A DNA stretch of 64,000 nt from CAVQAH01 sp963784195 (GTDB taxonomy: Bacteria > Acidobacteriota > Vicinamibacteria > Vicinamibacterales > 2-12-FULL-66-21): positions 124,001-188,000 of the forward strand of contig CAWARA010000020.1 of assembly GCA_963784195.1 (NCBI GenBank). The letters are read 5' to 3'. A program made the translations under genes and the position numbers. Below the pieces are notes generated by a model that worked only from the letters and a program-made list of their open reading frames with translations, did no database searches and was not told the origin of the DNA. Each line of letters opens with the position of its first letter. Position 1 is the first letter of the stretch. Positions 39,789-47,846 of the stretch are shown here, one piece after another.

Positions 39789-40181
39789 CTAGCGTGCCGC
39801 GACCACCGACTTGTCAGGCGGCGCTGACGGCGTCACCCGCTCGATCACGATCGCGTTGTCGCGAGCGGGCTCGACCATGCGAAGTTCCTTGATGGCGACT
39901 TCTTCGATCCGTCTGGGGGAGCTCAGGGCTTCGATTTCGAGACGGAGGCGGCGGCGGATCTCTTCCTCCGCGGTCTTCTGCTGATGCAACTGCTCCATCA
40001 CATAGCCGTGATGAATCAGCTCGAAGTGCTGCCAGGCCGAGAACAGCAGGACGACGACCAGCACCGCGCCAATCGCGGCCGAGCGCCAGAGCTGCCGGTG
40101 CCGCGCCTCGTCGAGCTCACGGACAATCGGGTTGTTCCGGACGTCCTTCTTGATGGCGTACTCGAAGTCGATGACGTTCAT
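39789..40181 (-). CDS. ftsL: FtsL-like division protein
   Basis: A 130-residue small bitopic protein in the ftsL position. It has a basic cytoplasmic part, one transmembrane helix (about residues 32-50, AIGAVLVVVLLFSAWQHFEL) and a leucine-zipper-like coiled coil (HQQKTAEEEIRRRLRLEIEAL), the usual FtsL layout. FtsL helps FtsQ and FtsB recruit FtsW-FtsI. Sequence conservation in this family is low, so the call rests on topology and location between rsmH (four-base overlap) and ftsI. Confidence 0.85.
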   Translation of the reverse strand: MNVIDFEYAIKKDVRNNPIVRELDEARHRQLWRSAAIGAVLVVVLLFSAWQHFELIHHGYVMEQLHQQKTAEEEIRRRLRLEIEALSSPRRIEEVAIKELRMVEPARDNAIVIERVTPSAPPDKSVVAAR

Positions 40182-41089
40182 GCCAGCCTCTCGATGGCTC
40201 GCAGCTTGGCGCTGCGCGCGCGCGGGTTGCGCGCCACTTCTTCCTCCTGCGCTTCCACCGGCCGCTTGGTCAGCACGCGCACCGACGGTGTGTCGTGGGT
40301 GCTCGTGCCCAGATGACTCCGCTCGAGCGATCGGAACGCGTGTTTCACGATTCGGTCTTCGAGCGAATGGAACGAAATGACCGCGAGCCGTGCGCCGGTC
40401 ATCAGCCGTCTGGCCGCCGTCACGAGAAACGCCTCGAGCCCCTCGAGCTCGCGATTGACGAGGATCCGCAGGGCCTGAAACGTCCGCGTCGCGGGATCGA
40501 TCCGCTGGTGACCGCGCCGCGGGATTGCCCGGCGCACGATCTGTGCGAGCTGACCCGTGGTCGAAACGGGGGACGTCCGCCTCGCCTCGGCGACGGCGCG
40601 GGCGATGCGGCGCGAATAGCGTTCCTCCCCGTATTCGAAAATCACGTTGGCCAGGTCCTCTTCGTCCACATGAGCGATCAAGTCCGCCGCCGTCTCGCCC
40701 TGCGACCGATCCATCCGCATGTCGAGCGGCTCGTCGCGGCGGAAGCTGAAGCCACGGCCCTCGCTGTCGAGCTGCATCGAGGAAACGCCGAGATCGGCCA
40801 GCGTTCCGGCGACAGCGTCGACGCCTCTGGCGTTCAGTACTTTTTCGAGCTCTCGATAATCCGCGTGCACCAGCTCGACGCGATCACCCACGGCTGCGAG
40901 CGCCGAACGCGCAATCGTCAGGGCCTCGGCGTCGCGATCCATTCCGAGGACCCGCGACGCGCCGCCTTCGATCAGCGCGCGTGTGTGACCGCCGAGCCCG
41001 ACCGTGCAATCAACAAAAAGCCCACCCCGTGACGGCTGAAGCAGCGCGAGGGTCTCCGCGACCAGGACCGGCTCGTGCTGCGGCGCCAT
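40178..41089 (-). CDS. rsmH: 16S rRNA (cytosine-1402-N4)-methyltransferase
   Basis: A 303-residue SAM-dependent enzyme (MraW/RsmH). Motifs: HEPVLVAETLALL, the SAM loop FVDCTVGLGGHTRALIE, ADLGVSSMQLDSEGRGFSFR (family signature), RTFQALRILVN and SFHSLEDRIVK. It lies directly after mraZ in the standard order mraZ-rsmH-ftsL-ftsI. It overlaps ftsL by four bases. Confidence 0.96.
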   Translation of the reverse strand: MAPQHEPVLVAETLALLQPSRGGLFVDCTVGLGGHTRALIEGGASRVLGMDRDAEALTIARSALAAVGDRVELVHADYRELEKVLNARGVDAVAGTLADLGVSSMQLDSEGRGFSFRRDEPLDMRMDRSQGETAADLIAHVDEEDLANVIFEYGEERYSRRIARAVAEARRTSPVSTTGQLAQIVRRAIPRRGHQRIDPATRTFQALRILVNRELEGLEAFLVTAARRLMTGARLAVISFHSLEDRIVKHAFRSLERSHLGTSTHDTPSVRVLTKRPVEAQEEEVARNPRARSAKLRAIERLA

Positions 41090-41095
41090 GAATCG

Positions 41096-41536
41096 TTAGA
41101 TCCCGAATTCTGCGAGCGCGCGCGCATCGTCGTCGGTGAACGGTTCGCGCTGCATCTTCGAGACGAAACGCTCGTGGTTCCACACGTCCAGCGCGTCGTA
41201 CTGACCGAACACATCCACGTCACCCGTCATCCCCGCCGAGTCGCGCAGCCGCGAATGGATCACGACGCGTCCCTGGGCGTCGATTTGCGCGGACTGGCCG
41301 TAGTAGTTGACGCGGTCGAAATACTTCAAGCGGGAGGGGTGCGTGGAAGGGACCTTCGCGAGCCGTTCTTCGAGCGCCAGCCAGACGGGCATCGGGTAGA
41401 TGCGGACGGACTCCCCCGTCAGGCTCGTCACGAACAGGTCCGCGCCGTGCTGTTTCTCGATCAAGGCGCGAAAGGCGTTCGGGATCTTGAGCCTTCCCTT
41501 ATCATCGATTCTGGCGGCGTGATTGCCCCGAAGCAC
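41096..41536 (-). CDS. mraZ: Transcriptional regulator MraZ
   Basis: A 146-residue DNA-binding protein with two AbrB-like SpoVT repeats; MraZ represses its own dcw operon. Seen: first repeat HAARIDDKGRLKIPNAFR, second QSAQIDAQGRVVIHSRLR with the signature D-x-x-GR in each. The GTG at 41536 gives the canonical family start (LRGNHAARID). It is the first gene of the dcw cluster; three direct repeats and a promoter stand upstream, so autoregulation is likely. Confidence 0.95.
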   Translation of the reverse strand: MLRGNHAARIDDKGRLKIPNAFRALIEKQHGADLFVTSLTGESVRIYPMPVWLALEERLAKVPSTHPSRLKYFDRVNYYGQSAQIDAQGRVVIHSRLRDSAGMTGDVDVFGQYDALDVWNHERFVSKMQREPFTDDDARALAEFGI

Positions 41537-41546
41537 GGTCGTTTAC

Positions 41547-41571
41547 TCCACTTTGCTCCACAAAAATCCAC
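41547..41571 (-). promoter_or_regulatory. Three MraZ-type direct repeats upstream of mraZ
   Basis: On the minus strand GTGGA occurs at three places exactly ten bases apart (complements of 41567-41571, 41557-41561 and 41547-41551), giving GTGGA-N5-GTGGA-N5-GTGGA. MraZ in several bacteria binds three such tandem repeats (TGGGN-type) spaced by ten bases. The boxes lie just downstream of the -10, overlapping the expected transcription start, as needed for repression. Confidence 0.8.
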
Positions 41572-41575
41572 GGCG

Positions 41576-41604
41576 ATAGTAGAGAACGACCCCTCGGATG
41601 TCAA
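41576..41604 (-). promoter_or_regulatory. Sigma70 promoter of the dcw cluster
   Basis: Minus strand: perfect -35 TTGACA (complement of 41599-41604), 17-base spacer, -10 TACTAT (complement of 41576-41581). The mraZ GTG lies 40 bases downstream of the -10. The strongest promoter match in the window. Confidence 0.85.
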
Positions 41605-41741
41605 CCGCAAAATCTAGTAGGTGTTAGGCTTACGTTTTATTTTCGCCCGGCAAAGATTCGGCGAACCCAGGGAAGCGGCGTGCCCCCTCGTGCTACGATG
41701 AGAATTTCTGGCTCTGCCCTGAAACCCACCCTGTTGCAACG

Positions 41742-42827
41742 ATGCTGCGTGCTGGCCTGATTGGATTCCCGAGTGTCGGGAAGACCGCCCTGTTTCAACT
41801 GATGACGAGCGCCCGCGAGGCACCCCGTCCGGGCAAAGCGGACGCGAACGTCGGCGTCTCGCGCGTGCCCGACGAGCGGCTCGATCGTCTGACGGCCCTG
41901 TTCAATCCGAGGAAGCGGGTGCCCGCGACGGTCGAATTCGCCGATATCGCAGGCGCCGGCGGGACACGGCCCGGAGCTCAAGCGCTCCTGGACGTCGCCG
42001 CGTTTCGCAACGCCGACGCGCTGCTCCACGTCGTCCGGATGTTCCGCGACCCGTCGATTCCGCATCCGGCGGGCTCGGTCGATCCCGCCCGGGATGTTCG
42101 AACGATGGAGGACGAGGTCATTCTCGCGGACCTCGGCGTGGTCGAGAAACGGCTCGAGCGGCTCGAGCGCGATCTCAAGAAAGGCAACACGCCGGAGCTT
42201 CGCAAGGAACAGGAAATCCTCCTGCGCTGTCGCGAGGCGCTCGAAGCCGGAAAGCCGCTGCGCGCGCTGACGCTCACCCAGGAGGACGCCAAACGGCTTC
42301 GTGGTTTCCAGTTCCTCTCCGCCAAGCCGCTGCTGATCGTGCTCAACCTCGACGAGGAGGACCTGCCCAAGGCAGACGACGCGGTGCGGCTGTCGGGACT
42401 CGAATCGTTTCTGTCGGGCGCGGCGACGAAAGCGGTTCCCATCTGCGCCAAGATCGAGCTCGAAATCGCGCAGCTGGACGACGCCGATGCCGCCGCGTTC
42501 ATGGCCGACCTCGGTCTGCGTGAGTCAGGTCTCGATCGAGTCATCAGGGCCAGTTACGACCTGCTCGGGTACATCTCGTTTTTCACCGTCGGCGAAGACG
42601 AATGCCGAGCCTGGTCCATACCGCGCGACACGCCGGCGGTCCTCGCGGCCGGCGAGATTCACAGCGACATCTCTCGCGGGTTCATCCGCGCTGAAGTCGT
42701 GCGCTATGAGAACCTGCTCGATCGCGGCTCGCTGCCCGCGTGCCGCGAGCATGGCGAGCTCCGCCTCGAAGGCAAGGAGTACATCGTCATCGACGGCGAC
42801 GTGATCAACTTCCGGCACGCGACCTGA
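41742..42827 (+). CDS. ychF: YchF/OLA1-family P-loop ATPase
   Basis: A 361-residue Obg-related NTPase that prefers ATP. Features: P-loop GFPSVGKTALF, VEFADIAGAGG (G3-like), NLDEED in the NxxD position, a coiled-coil insert (about 120-190) and a C-terminal TGS/DUF933 domain (FFTVGEDECRAWSI, GKEYIVIDGDVINFR). The walker region has FPSVGKT instead of the usual PNVGKS, so this is a divergent member. An extended -10 (TGCTACGAT, 41691-41699) precedes it. It is divergent from mraZ and leads into the glycan region. Its function is redox or stress related in other bacteria. Confidence 0.85.
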   Translation: MLRAGLIGFPSVGKTALFQLMTSAREAPRPGKADANVGVSRVPDERLDRLTALFNPRKRVPATVEFADIAGAGGTRPGAQALLDVAAFRNADALLHVVRMFRDPSIPHPAGSVDPARDVRTMEDEVILADLGVVEKRLERLERDLKKGNTPELRKEQEILLRCREALEAGKPLRALTLTQEDAKRLRGFQFLSAKPLLIVLNLDEEDLPKADDAVRLSGLESFLSGAATKAVPICAKIELEIAQLDDADAAAFMADLGLRESGLDRVIRASYDLLGYISFFTVGEDECRAWSIPRDTPAVLAAGEIHSDISRGFIRAEVVRYENLLDRGSLPACREHGELRLEGKEYIVIDGDVINFRHAT

Positions 42828-42850
42828 TATCCTTCGTCCACTCCGACAGG

Positions 42851-43894
42851 ATGGCCGTACAAACTGTGCTCGTCTGCGAGGCGCAGGTCCCCTTCGTCCA
42901 CGGGGGAGCAGAGATCCACGTACGCGAGCTCGTTCGCGAGCTGTGCGCGCGCGGATTCGAGGCGGAACTGGTCAGTGTGCCGTTCAAGTGGTACCCGAAG
43001 ACCGAGATCCTTCCTCACGCCGCGGCCTGGCGTCTGCTGGATCTGTCGGAGAGCAACGGCAGGCCGGTCGATCTGGTTATCGCCTCGAAGTTCCCGACCT
43101 ACTTCGTCCGTCACCCGAACAAGGTCGCGTGGCTGATCCACCAGTATCGCGCCGCCTACGAGCTCTGCGACACGCCGTACAGCGACTTCGCGCACACCGA
43201 GTCGGACGTCGGCCTCAGGGACCGATTGATCCGGCTCGACACGGAGATGCTCGGGGAGTGTCGCGCGCTCTACACGAACGCCCGGAACACGGCCGCCAGG
43301 CTGTTGAAGTTCAATGCACTGACGGCCGTCCCGCTGTATCATCCGCCGAGACTCGCGTCCCGGCTGACCGCAGGTCCCTACGGCGACTACGTGCTGTCGG
43401 TAGGCCGCATCGAGTCGGTGAAGCGCGTCGATCTGATCGTGCGCGCCATGGCCCGCATCGATCCGTCGATCCGCCTCGTGGTGGCGGGCGACGGCACGCA
43501 GCGAGGGAACGTCGAGCGCGAAGCGCAGGCGCTTGGCGTGAATGGGCGCGTGACGTTTCTCGGATCGGTTGGGGACGACGATCTGCTGAAGCTCTACGCG
43601 GGCGCGCTCGGGGTCGCGTATCCGCCCTTCGACGAGGACTTCGGGTACGTCACACTCGAATCGTTCCTGGCGCGAAAGCCGGTCGTGACCTGCACCGATT
43701 CCGGTGGCCCGAACGAGTTCGTGGTCGATGGCGTCAACGGCTTCAGCTGTGCGCCCGAGCCTGACGCGTTCGCGTCGGCGATCAACGCACTGGCCGCCGA
43801 TCGCAGACGAGCAGCGGCGTTGGGGGACGCCGGTTACGAGGTGGCGCGTCGTATCACCTGGGACGGAGTGATAGAAGCGCTGACAGGAGCGTGA
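42851..43894 (+). CDS. Family 4 glycosyltransferase
   Basis: A 347-residue GT-B enzyme. The ATG at 42851 (MAVQTVLVCEAQ) is used since the preceding in-frame codons overlap ychF and are not conserved. N-terminal: FVHGGAEIHVRELVREL, typical of GT4 acceptor-side loops; C-terminal donor side: LSVGRIESVKRVD, GDGTQRGNVE, FLGSVGDDDLLKLYAGA, and the E-x7-E motif region PFDEDFGYVTLESFLARKPVV. It probably adds a sugar to a lipid-linked or cytosolic acceptor. It begins 23 bases after ychF. Confidence 0.85.
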   Translation: MAVQTVLVCEAQVPFVHGGAEIHVRELVRELCARGFEAELVSVPFKWYPKTEILPHAAAWRLLDLSESNGRPVDLVIASKFPTYFVRHPNKVAWLIHQYRAAYELCDTPYSDFAHTESDVGLRDRLIRLDTEMLGECRALYTNARNTAARLLKFNALTAVPLYHPPRLASRLTAGPYGDYVLSVGRIESVKRVDLIVRAMARIDPSIRLVVAGDGTQRGNVEREAQALGVNGRVTFLGSVGDDDLLKLYAGALGVAYPPFDEDFGYVTLESFLARKPVVTCTDSGGPNEFVVDGVNGFSCAPEPDAFASAINALAADRRRAAALGDAGYEVARRITWDGVIEALTGA

Positions 43895-43900
43895 ACAGAC

Positions 43901-43981
43901 AACACTCAACTTCCAACTCCCAACCACCCAACTCCCAAAGAGGTGCTTGGGAGTTGGAATTTGGGAATTGGAAGTTTGATG
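43901..43981. repeat. Period-7 inverted array between two glycosyltransferase genes, site 8
   Basis: Left arm aacactc, aacttcc, aactccc, aaccacc, then one slipped base and aactccc (43901-43936); right arm ttgggag, ttggaat, ttgggaa, ttggaag, tttgatg (43947-43981). Ten bases separate the arms. It ends just before the following GTG start. Confidence 0.85.
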
Positions 43982-44000
43982 TGATTCATCGTGAATCAGA

Positions 44001-45026
44001 GTGAATAAGCTCATCATCCAGATCCCGTGCTTGAACGAGGCCCAGACGTTGCCGGCTACACTGGCCGATCTGCCGAAATCCGTGCCCGGCATCGACGTCA
44101 TCGAAACGCTCGTCATCGATGACGGCTCCCGCGACGGGACGGCTGACGTCGCGCGCGCCTGTGGCGTGAATCACATCGTCCGGATGCGCCGCAACAAAGG
44201 GCTCGCGGCAGCCTTCATCGCCGGGATCGACGCCTCCGTCAAACATGGCGCCGACTTCATCGTCAACACCGACGCCGACAACCAGTACGGCGGTCACGAG
44301 ATCGCGAAGCTGCTGGCGCCGCTGCTGACCGGCGAGGCCGACATCGTCATCGGCGATCGCAACATCGCCGAGGTCTCGCACATGTCGTGGCGCAAGCGTC
44401 AACTCCAGCGGCTTGGCAGCTGGGTCGTCCGCCAGGTGTCCGGTACGACGGTGCCCGACACGACCAGCGGATTCCGCGCGTACACCCGGGAAGCGGCGCT
44501 GCGAATGACGATCGTCTCGGAGTTTTCGTACACGCTGGAGTCGATCATCCAGGCGGGCAAGAAGCGGATGGCGATCGCACACGTGCCCGTGGTGACGAAT
44601 CCGCGGACCCGCGATTCCCGCCTCTTCGACAACATCTTCTCCTACATCAAACGCTCGGCAGCGACCATCGTGCGCATCTACGCGATGTACGAACCGCTGA
44701 AGGTGTTCACCTACATCGGCGTCGGCGTATTCGCCGGCGGCTTCGCGTTGGGCCTGCGTTTCCTCTACTACTATTACTTCGTCGATCGGGGCGTCGGTCA
44801 CATCCAGTCGTTGATTCTCGCTGCCGTGCTGATGATCGTCGGGTTCCAGGTGCTGCTCATTGGCTTGCTGGCTGACGTGATTTCGGCCAACCGCAAACTG
44901 CTCGAGGATCTCGTGTACCGCGTGCGCTCAATGGAGTTCTCCGGTCATTCGCCGGGCGAACAGCCCGACGACGACGCACGATCGCCGGCTCTGACGCAGG
45001 CGGGCAAGGACCGCTGGGAACGTTAG
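44001..45026 (+). CDS. Family 2 glycosyltransferase, polyprenyl-phosphate type
   Basis: A 341-residue enzyme with an N-terminal GT-A domain (IIQIPCLNEAQTLPATL; DDGSRDGTAD; NTDADNQYGG; DTTSGFRAYTREA) and two C-terminal transmembrane helices (about 235-257 and 268-295). This layout is that of ArnC/GtrB-like enzymes that put a sugar on undecaprenyl phosphate. It starts with GTG 44001 and shares one base with the next gene. The sugar is unknown. Confidence 0.85.
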   Translation: MNKLIIQIPCLNEAQTLPATLADLPKSVPGIDVIETLVIDDGSRDGTADVARACGVNHIVRMRRNKGLAAAFIAGIDASVKHGADFIVNTDADNQYGGHEIAKLLAPLLTGEADIVIGDRNIAEVSHMSWRKRQLQRLGSWVVRQVSGTTVPDTTSGFRAYTREAALRMTIVSEFSYTLESIIQAGKKRMAIAHVPVVTNPRTRDSRLFDNIFSYIKRSAATIVRIYAMYEPLKVFTYIGVGVFAGGFALGLRFLYYYYFVDRGVGHIQSLILAAVLMIVGFQVLLIGLLADVISANRKLLEDLVYRVRSMEFSGHSPGEQPDDDARSPALTQAGKDRWER

Positions 45027-45886
45027 TGGCGGACGCGTCGGACGTTTCCATCGTCATCCCTGCATACAACGAGGGTGAGGTCATCACCGAGGTCGTCGCG
45101 GCCCTGGCTGGCGCCGCGGCCTGGCGGGAGATCATCGTCGTTGACGACGGATCGCGTGACGACACGGCGTCGCAGGCGCAGAAAGCGGGCGCGAGTGTCG
45201 TTCGTCATCCCTACAACAAGGGCAACGGGGCAGCCGTCAAGAGCGGAATCAGGCGAGCGACCGGACAGTACGTGCTGATTGTGGACGGCGACGGACAGCA
45301 TCGCCCGGAGGACGCGAAGCGCTTGATCGCGCAGCTCGGCGAGTACGACCTGGTGGTCGGCGCCCGGTCGCGCGCCACCCAGGCGACGCAGGCGCGACGA
45401 TTCGGCAACGGCGCGCTGAACTGGTTTGCGAGCTATCTGACCGGCCGAGAGATTCCGGACCTGACCTCAGGTTTTCGCGCAGCGCGTCGCGAGTACCTCC
45501 GGGAGTTCCTGCACCTCCTGCCCAACGGGTTCTCGACGCCGACGACGACTACGCTGGCGTTCATCAAGGCGGGATACAACGTGCTCTTCGAGCCGATCGA
45601 GGCACGGCAGCGAGTCGGCCACTCGAAGATCCGGTTCGCGCGCGACGGCGCGAAGTTCTTCATGATCATTCTCAAGATCGTGACGCTGTTCAGTCCCCTG
45701 CGTGTGTTCCTGCCGCTTTCGGCTTTCGCCTTCAGCATCGGCGTGCTCTACGGGATCTGGAACGTCATCGTCTACTCACGCATCCCGAACGGGTCCGTCC
45801 TGTTGATCCTCTTTGCCGTCGTCGTGTTCCTGGTGGGTCTCGTCTCCGAGCAGATCTCCGCGCTCCGGTTCGAAGGGCGGCAGTAG
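45026..45886 (+). CDS. Family 2 glycosyltransferase, dolichyl-phosphate-mannose-synthase-like
   Basis: A 286-residue GT2. Catalytic-domain motifs are VSIVIPAYNEGEVI, VVDDGSRDDTA, DGDGQHRPED and DLTSGFRAARRE; two hydrophobic helices follow at about 212-235 and 245-270. GTG 45026 overlaps the previous stop by one base. It may be a second polyprenyl-phosphate sugar transferase; both resemble each other and could have arisen by duplication. The sugar is unknown. Confidence 0.83.
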   Translation: MADASDVSIVIPAYNEGEVITEVVAALAGAAAWREIIVVDDGSRDDTASQAQKAGASVVRHPYNKGNGAAVKSGIRRATGQYVLIVDGDGQHRPEDAKRLIAQLGEYDLVVGARSRATQATQARRFGNGALNWFASYLTGREIPDLTSGFRAARREYLREFLHLLPNGFSTPTTTTLAFIKAGYNVLFEPIEARQRVGHSKIRFARDGAKFFMIILKIVTLFSPLRVFLPLSAFAFSIGVLYGIWNVIVYSRIPNGSVLLILFAVVVFLVGLVSEQISALRFEGRQ

Positions 45887-45890
45887 CACG

Positions 45891-47130
45891 ATGACATCCG
45901 ACCAGACGCGCGCGAAGCGATTGATTCTCGTCGCAGTTCTGGTCGGATTCCTGCTGCGTCTCGGCTTCGGGCTTTTCTACTGGACGGGCAAACCGCTGAC
46001 CCACGACGAGCGCGAGTACCTGGCGCTCGCGGCGAGCCTCGCCGCCGGCCGCGGCTTCACGTACCTCGAACCGAGCGCTGGAACCTCGCAGCAGTTCGGA
46101 CGCGCGCCGGGATATCCGATGTTTCTCGCGGCCGTTGGCGCAGGGCAAGTGGATGCCGAGGCGACGCCGACGCGCGTGAAGGTGGCGCAATCGATGGTTG
46201 GGGCCGCCGGCGTCTGGCTGATCGGAATAATCGCGTTGCGTGCTGCCGGGCCACGTGCGGGCGCGCTGGCCGCGGGTCTTGCCGCGATCTATCCACCGCT
46301 GGTGTGGTTTCCATCCTACGTGTTGAGCGAAACGTTGTACTCGTTCGTCGCGCTGGCCAGCGCGAGCGTGTTGCAGCTAGCGGTCGACCGGGCGGACGCG
46401 CACCGGACAGATCGCGCAGGCGGTGCGTTGTCGCTCGGCGCTGGTCTCCTGACGGGCGCCGCCGTCCTGGTGCGCCCTGCGATGCTGTTCTTCCTGCCCC
46501 TGGCGGTTCTGTGGCTGATCTTCCGCCGCATGCCGGTGCTCGCAGTTGCGCTCGTCGCCGGGGCCGTCGCGGTGATCGCGCCGTGGACGGCGCGTAACTA
46601 TCGCGTCTACGATCGGTTCGTGCTCGTGGCGTCCGAAGGTGGCGTGACGTTCTGGACCGGTAACCATCGACTGGCTCGCGGTGAAGGGGACCTCGCCGCG
46701 AACCCCGACATCAAGCGGGCGGAACTGGATTTCCGGCAGGCACACGCGGGACTCTCCTCCGAGGAGCTCGAACCGCTTTACTACAGGGACGCTGTCGGGC
46801 TACATCTCGGATCATCCCGGCTGGTGGCTTGGGCTCGTCGCGCGCAAGGCGTTTTACACGCTGGTGCCCCTCGGCCCCTCCTATGCGCTACACTCGATCA
46901 GGTACCGTGCTGCCTCGACTCTTTCGTACCTGATGATCCTTCCGTTTGCCTGGCTGGGTCTCCGCCGTCTGCTGGGGACGGAATCTGTGCCGACGGCGGT
47001 TCTGCTGCTCGCGGGTTCGGCCGTTCTCGTCGCGCTGGTGTTTTTTCCTCAGGAGCGATTTCGCGTTCCCGTGATCGATCCCGTTTTGATCATTTTCGCC
47101 GCTGCAGGCGGCCGTCATTTGCGGCCGTGA
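45891..47130 (+). CDS. GT39/ArnT-like membrane glycosyltransferase, one frame break
   Basis: About 412 residues after joining. An acidic first loop (KPLTHDEREYL, the D-E-x-x-Y motif of GT-C enzymes) follows the first helix, and eight or more transmembrane helices run to the end. The frame breaks at about 46785-46793 (one extra base): YYRDA joins SGYISDHPGWWLGL, the GT-C family DHPGW element. Such enzymes transfer sugars from polyprenyl-phosphate to lipid or protein on the periplasmic side. It lies 5 bases after the GT2 and the stop overlaps the next GTG (GTGA). Confidence 0.8.
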
Positions 47131-47843
47131 CTGCAACGCCAACCGTCCTCGTCGTCACGCCGACGTACAACGAGCGCGACAACCTGCCGCTGTTGGTGAA
47201 GGGTGTACTCGCGCACGAAGGTTACCGCGTCCTCGTGGTGGACGACGGATCGCCAGACGGCACGGGACAAGTCGCCGATGAGCTCGCACGCGCTCACCCC
47301 GGCCGGGTTGAGGTGCTGCATCGGACAGCAGCGCGAGGTCTCGGACGTTCGTACGTCGACGGCCTGAAACTCGCCCTCGAGCGAAAGGACGTCGATCTGA
47401 TTTGCCAGATGGACGCGGACCTGTCGCACGACCCGGCGTATCTTCCCGCGCTGGCGGCTGCGACGGCAAACTACGACCTGGTGATCGGCTCGCGGTATCT
47501 CAACGGTGTCAGCGTGGTGAACTGGCCGCTGCGTCGGATATTCCTCAGCGCATTTGCCAATCGATACGTCCGTATGGTGACGCGCCTGACGCCGCACGAC
47601 TGCACGAGCGGTTACCGGTGCTGGCGTCGCGAGGCGCTTTCCCGAATGCCGCTCGATCGCATGGTGTCCGACGGTTAGGCGTTTCTGGTGGAAATGCTGT
47701 TCGAAGCCAAACAGCGAGGCTGCCGGATCGGCGAGGCTCCGATTATTTTCGTCGAGCGCCGGCAGGGACAGTCGAAGGTGTCAGCCGCGGTTCTCTTCGA
47801 ATCGCTGATCACGCCCTGGCGGCTGCTCTTTCGACGGTCCTGA
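47127..47843 (+). CDS. Family 2 glycosyltransferase (DPM1-like) interrupted by amber codon
   Basis: About 238 residues if read through. Features: LVVTPTYNERDNLPLLV, VVDDGSPDGTGQ, QMDADLSHDPAYLPAL, and DCTSGYRCWRREAL, the polyprenol-phosphate mannose synthase pattern without membrane helices. At 47676-47678 an in-frame TAG stands where the family has Tyr (SDG-stop-AFLVEMLFEA against the usual DGYxFxVEM); the rest of the frame, KQRGCRIGEAPIIFVER and WRLLFRR, continues to TGA 47843. Thus one base change (TAC or TAT to TAG) or a sequencing error explains it. It overlaps the upstream gene by four bases and ends three bases before the next ATG. Confidence 0.8.
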
Positions 47844-47846
47844 TAT

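Noticed and set aside
41640..41741. A c-di-GMP-like riboswitch before ychF (GGCAAAG stretch)
   Set aside because: The conserved core and the tetraloop receptor pairing of the GEMM family cannot be formed here.
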